64,000 nucleotides of DNA. Origin: Cupriavidus agavae. Its GTDB lineage: Bacteria; Pseudomonadota; Gammaproteobacteria; Burkholderiales; Burkholderiaceae. The DNA is taken from NCBI RefSeq assembly GCF_004217045.1, contig NZ_SGXM01000001.1, forward strand, positions 868,001 through 932,000, written 5' to 3'. The translations under genes were made by a program, and so were the position numbers. A model generated the notes under the pieces. It made no database searches. It was given only the letters and a program-made list of their open reading frames with translations, and had not been told where the DNA came from. Below, in pieces: positions 62,180 through 64,000 of the stretch (position 1 is its first letter; every line of letters starts with the position of its first letter).

Positions 62180-62863
62180 TCAGCGGCTGCGTACGAGCTG
62201 CCAGGCGCGGCCGAGGTAGAGCACCGACGCGAAGCCGCTCCACACATGCACCAGCCGCGTGAACGGGAAGATCACGAACAGCGAGAGGCCCATGAACAGG
62301 TGCGCCTTGAAGACCAGCGGTGCGTCGGCGATGTAGCTGGCCGCGTCGCCGCGCAGCGTGACGATGTGCTGGGCCCAGGTCATCAGTTGCACCATCATGT
62401 GGCCGTCCATGTGGCTGGCCGAGGCGAAGATCGTCGACAGGCCGAGCAGCAGCGTGACCAGCAGCCACAGCAGCAGGATCTTGTCGCCGGTACGCGTCAC
62501 CGCCGAGATCCGTGCATTCGTAAAACGGCGATGCAGCAGGATCAGCAGCCCGATCAGGCACATCGTGCCCATGATGCCGCCGGCGGTCATCGCCACGGCC
62601 TGCTTGACGGTGTGCGAGACGCCCAGCGCATCCCAGACCGCCACCGGCGTCAGCAGCCCGCCGAGGTGGCCGAAGAACAGGCCGAGGATGCCCACGTGGA
62701 ACAGGATGTTGCCGAGCCGCAGGTTGCCGCGGTAGAGCACCTGCGAACTGTCCGACTTCCAGGTGTACTGCTCGCGCTCGAAGCGCGCCAGGCTGCCGAA
62801 CAGGAAGATGGCGGCGGCAATGTACGGATAGATGCCGAAGAGGAATTGGTCGACCAGGTTCAT
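62180..62863 (-). CDS. narI: Respiratory nitrate reductase gamma subunit NarI
   Basis: Membrane cytochrome b that takes electrons from quinol to NarH. 227 residues with five hydrophobic helices. The four heme-ligand histidines are visible: RLGNILFHVGILGLFFGH (two), HMDGHMMVQ region and KAHLFMGLSLFVIFPFTRLVH (two). It begins MNLVDQFLFGIYPYIAAAIF and ends RAWQLVRSR. It is 27 nt after narJ. Confidence 0.97.
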   Translation of the reverse strand: MNLVDQFLFGIYPYIAAAIFLFGSLARFEREQYTWKSDSSQVLYRGNLRLGNILFHVGILGLFFGHLGGLLTPVAVWDALGVSHTVKQAVAMTAGGIMGTMCLIGLLILLHRRFTNARISAVTRTGDKILLLWLLVTLLLGLSTIFASASHMDGHMMVQLMTWAQHIVTLRGDAASYIADAPLVFKAHLFMGLSLFVIFPFTRLVHVWSGFASVLYLGRAWQLVRSR

Positions 62864-62890
62864 GATGGTTCTTCTCTGGTTTTGGCGAAA

Positions 62891-63637
62891 TTACGATTGA
62901 GCTTCGAGTGCCGAGGGTTGGGCGGGGGAGAGGCCCGGCGTTGGCTTGGCGACGAACTGGATGGGAGCAACATGCTCGCCCTGTCCCCCGGCCCCTCTCC
63001 CGCAAGCGGGAGAGGGGAGCCCGCCTCCGGTCAGCAACGGCTCCACGCCGTCCGCCCCCGGCCCGAACATCTCCAGTGCTTCGTCCATGTCCCGCACGGG
63101 CGGGTCTTCCTGGGCCTGCGGCTGCACGTCGGTCAGCGTGCGCAGCACCGCGAAAACACTGGCGTACGGGCTGTCGTTGCGCGCCAGCCGGTCGCCGATG
63201 GCGGCCAGCACGTGGATGGCGTCGCCCAGCAACTGCTCGGCGTGCGCCTCCTTGCCGTCGATGGCCAGCGCGCCCAGGAATTCCAGGAACAGCGGCACGT
63301 AGTCGGGCAACTCGGCCGTCACGAGGTCGAAGCCCTCGCGCCGGTATTCGTCGAGCAGGTCCACCATCGCCTGGCCCCGGTCGCGGCTCTCGCCGTGCAC
63401 GTGCTCGAACAGGTGCAGCGAGTGGGCCGGGTTGCGGTCGAACGTGGCGACGTAGTTCTCCTGCAGCGCGATCAGCGGCGTGTCGCGCAGCAGGCCGGTC
63501 AGCGGCGCCAGCAGCGAGCGGGCCTGCGGCCACTCGGCCAGGGCCTGGTCGATGTCGTCGAGGCTTTCCAGCAGCGGCGCTTCGGGGTAGCTGAGCAGCA
63601 CGCTCAGCACACTGTGGAGGGGGCAATCCTGTGTCAT
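62891..63637 (-). CDS. narJ: Nitrate reductase assembly chaperone NarJ, with repeat-derived tail
   Basis: System-specific chaperone for molybdenum-cofactor insertion into NarG. 248 residues. The helical core shows LLSYPEAPLLESLDDIDQAL, YVATFDRNPAHSLHLFEH and ELPDYVPLFLEFLGALAIDG, followed by the family C-terminal block PPVRDMDEALEMFGPGADG. After EPLL the sequence reads TGGGLPSPACGRGAGGQGE, which is the translation of the palindromic repeat at 62992, and then HVAPIQFVAKPTP, likely the original tail. So the repeat has entered the gene in frame. It lies 16 nt after narH. Confidence 0.95.
   Translation of the reverse strand: MTQDCPLHSVLSVLLSYPEAPLLESLDDIDQALAEWPQARSLLAPLTGLLRDTPLIALQENYVATFDRNPAHSLHLFEHVHGESRDRGQAMVDLLDEYRREGFDLVTAELPDYVPLFLEFLGALAIDGKEAHAEQLLGDAIHVLAAIGDRLARNDSPYASVFAVLRTLTDVQPQAQEDPPVRDMDEALEMFGPGADGVEPLLTGGGLPSPACGRGAGGQGEHVAPIQFVAKPTPGLSPAQPSALEAQS
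62992..63017. repeat. REP-like palindrome, copy 5, inside narJ
   Basis: CCCCTCTCCCGC, loop AA, GCGGGAGAGGGG: a perfect 12-bp stem. It is in the coding sequence near the narJ 3' end and is translated as LPSPACGRG on the minus strand. The other four family members are intergenic. Confidence 0.92.
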
Positions 63638-63653
63638 CGTAGTTTTCCTAAAT

Positions 63654-64000
63654 TCAGGTGGCCAGGGCCTTGCGGGAGCGCGGCAGGTCCGCGTAGGCCA
63701 GTTCGGGCTGGGGCTTCTTCTTGCCGAACAGCGTGCCCTCGGATGTGCCGCCCGAGCAGCCGTTGCCGAAGCTGAAGCCGCAACTGCCTTTCTCGTCGAA
63801 GCTGTCCTCGGCCATTTCCTTGTGGGAGGATGGCACCACGAAGCGGTCTTCGTAGTTGGCGATGGCCATGACCTGATACATCTCTTCCACCTGCGCGGGC
63901 GTCAGGCCCACCTGCCGGAGCACGGCCAGGTCTTCCTGGCCATCCACGGACTGGCTGCGCTTGAACGCGCGCATCGCCAGCATGCGCTCCAGCGCGGACA
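63654..64000 (-). CDS. narH: Respiratory nitrate reductase beta subunit NarH, C-terminal end
   Basis: Only the last 115 or so residues are in the window; the frame is open to the right edge (SALERMLAMRAFKRSQS). The text LTPAQVEEMYQVMAIANYED followed by RFVVPSSHKE is the standard NarH C-terminal region. After that comes a tail with GSCGFSFGNGCSGGTSEG and DLPRSRKAL. The four iron-sulfur cluster motifs lie outside the window. narG and narH are expected immediately to the right, upstream on the minus strand. Confidence 0.95.
   Translation of the reverse strand, partial: SALERMLAMRAFKRSQSVDGQEDLAVLRQVGLTPAQVEEMYQVMAIANYEDRFVVPSSHKEMAEDSFDEKGSCGFSFGNGCSGGTSEGTLFGKKKPQPELAYADLPRSRKALAT

Noticed and set aside
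55900..64000. The nitrate region as a recently acquired island
   Set aside because: No integrase, tRNA attachment site, IS element or visible base-composition break marks its left edge next to rpiA; the dispersed repeat occurs both inside and outside it.

Overview
The window is high-GC chromosomal DNA from a betaproteobacterium of the Burkholderiaceae, most like Cupriavidus/Ralstonia. This rests on gene order (dnaX-ybaB-recR; surE-pcm-nlpD-rpoS; ndk-rlmN-pilW-rodZ-ispG-hisS-yfgM-bamB-der-hfq-hflX-hflK-hflC-hisZ-purA), on the sequence of the 4.5S RNA, and on the combination of a class II ribonucleotide reductase with a membrane-bound nitrate reductase. The species cannot be fixed from the sequence alone.

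Layout. 1-8.2 kb: the 3' part of an AddA/UvrD-type helicase-nuclease gene cut by the left edge, the SRP (4.5S) RNA gene on the minus strand, an adenosylcobalamin-dependent ribonucleotide reductase and an L-lactate permease. 8.3-12.7 kb: dnaX-ybaB-recR and a LysR regulator. 12.7-22.4 kb is the accessory part: a diguanylate cyclase paired with a periplasmic binding protein; a translationally coupled class III CoA-transferase and HMG-CoA lyase followed by a Bug-type binding protein; a three-gene NitT/TauT-type ABC importer; and a quinone oxidoreductase-like gene. 22.6-30.4 kb: surE-pcm-nlpD-rpoS-exonuclease, an EEP-family nuclease, rlmD and a Bax-inhibitor-1 family protein. 30.7-48.2 kb: a long plus-strand housekeeping run covering nucleotide balance, rRNA methylation, pilus and cell shape, isoprenoids, histidyl-tRNA and histidine synthesis, outer-membrane assembly, ribosome GTPases, Hfq, the HflKC protease modulator and purine synthesis. 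48.3-49.8 kb: an Rrf2/NAD(P)H-binding pair and tRNA-Leu(CAG). 49.9-55.9 kb: rnr, rlmB, a sirtuin, transaldolase and rpiA. 55.9-64 kb: nitrate respiration, with narXL, a polytopic membrane protein, a nitronate monooxygenase-like gene, a beta-carbonic anhydrase, narI, narJ and the end of narH, cut by the right edge.

The less ordinary signals lie between or at the edges of genes. A dispersed palindrome family (CCCCTCTCCCGC and its complement) occurs five times, once inside the 3' end of narJ, where it is translated. A strong intrinsic terminator points the wrong way between bamB and der and implies an unannotated minus-strand small RNA. TACAAT boxes lie exactly 7 nt before the ATG of dnaX, surE and rlmB, which suggests leaderless mRNAs. 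Two related inverted repeats flank the Rrf2 gene. No CRISPR array, intact insertion sequence, integrase or prophage gene was seen.
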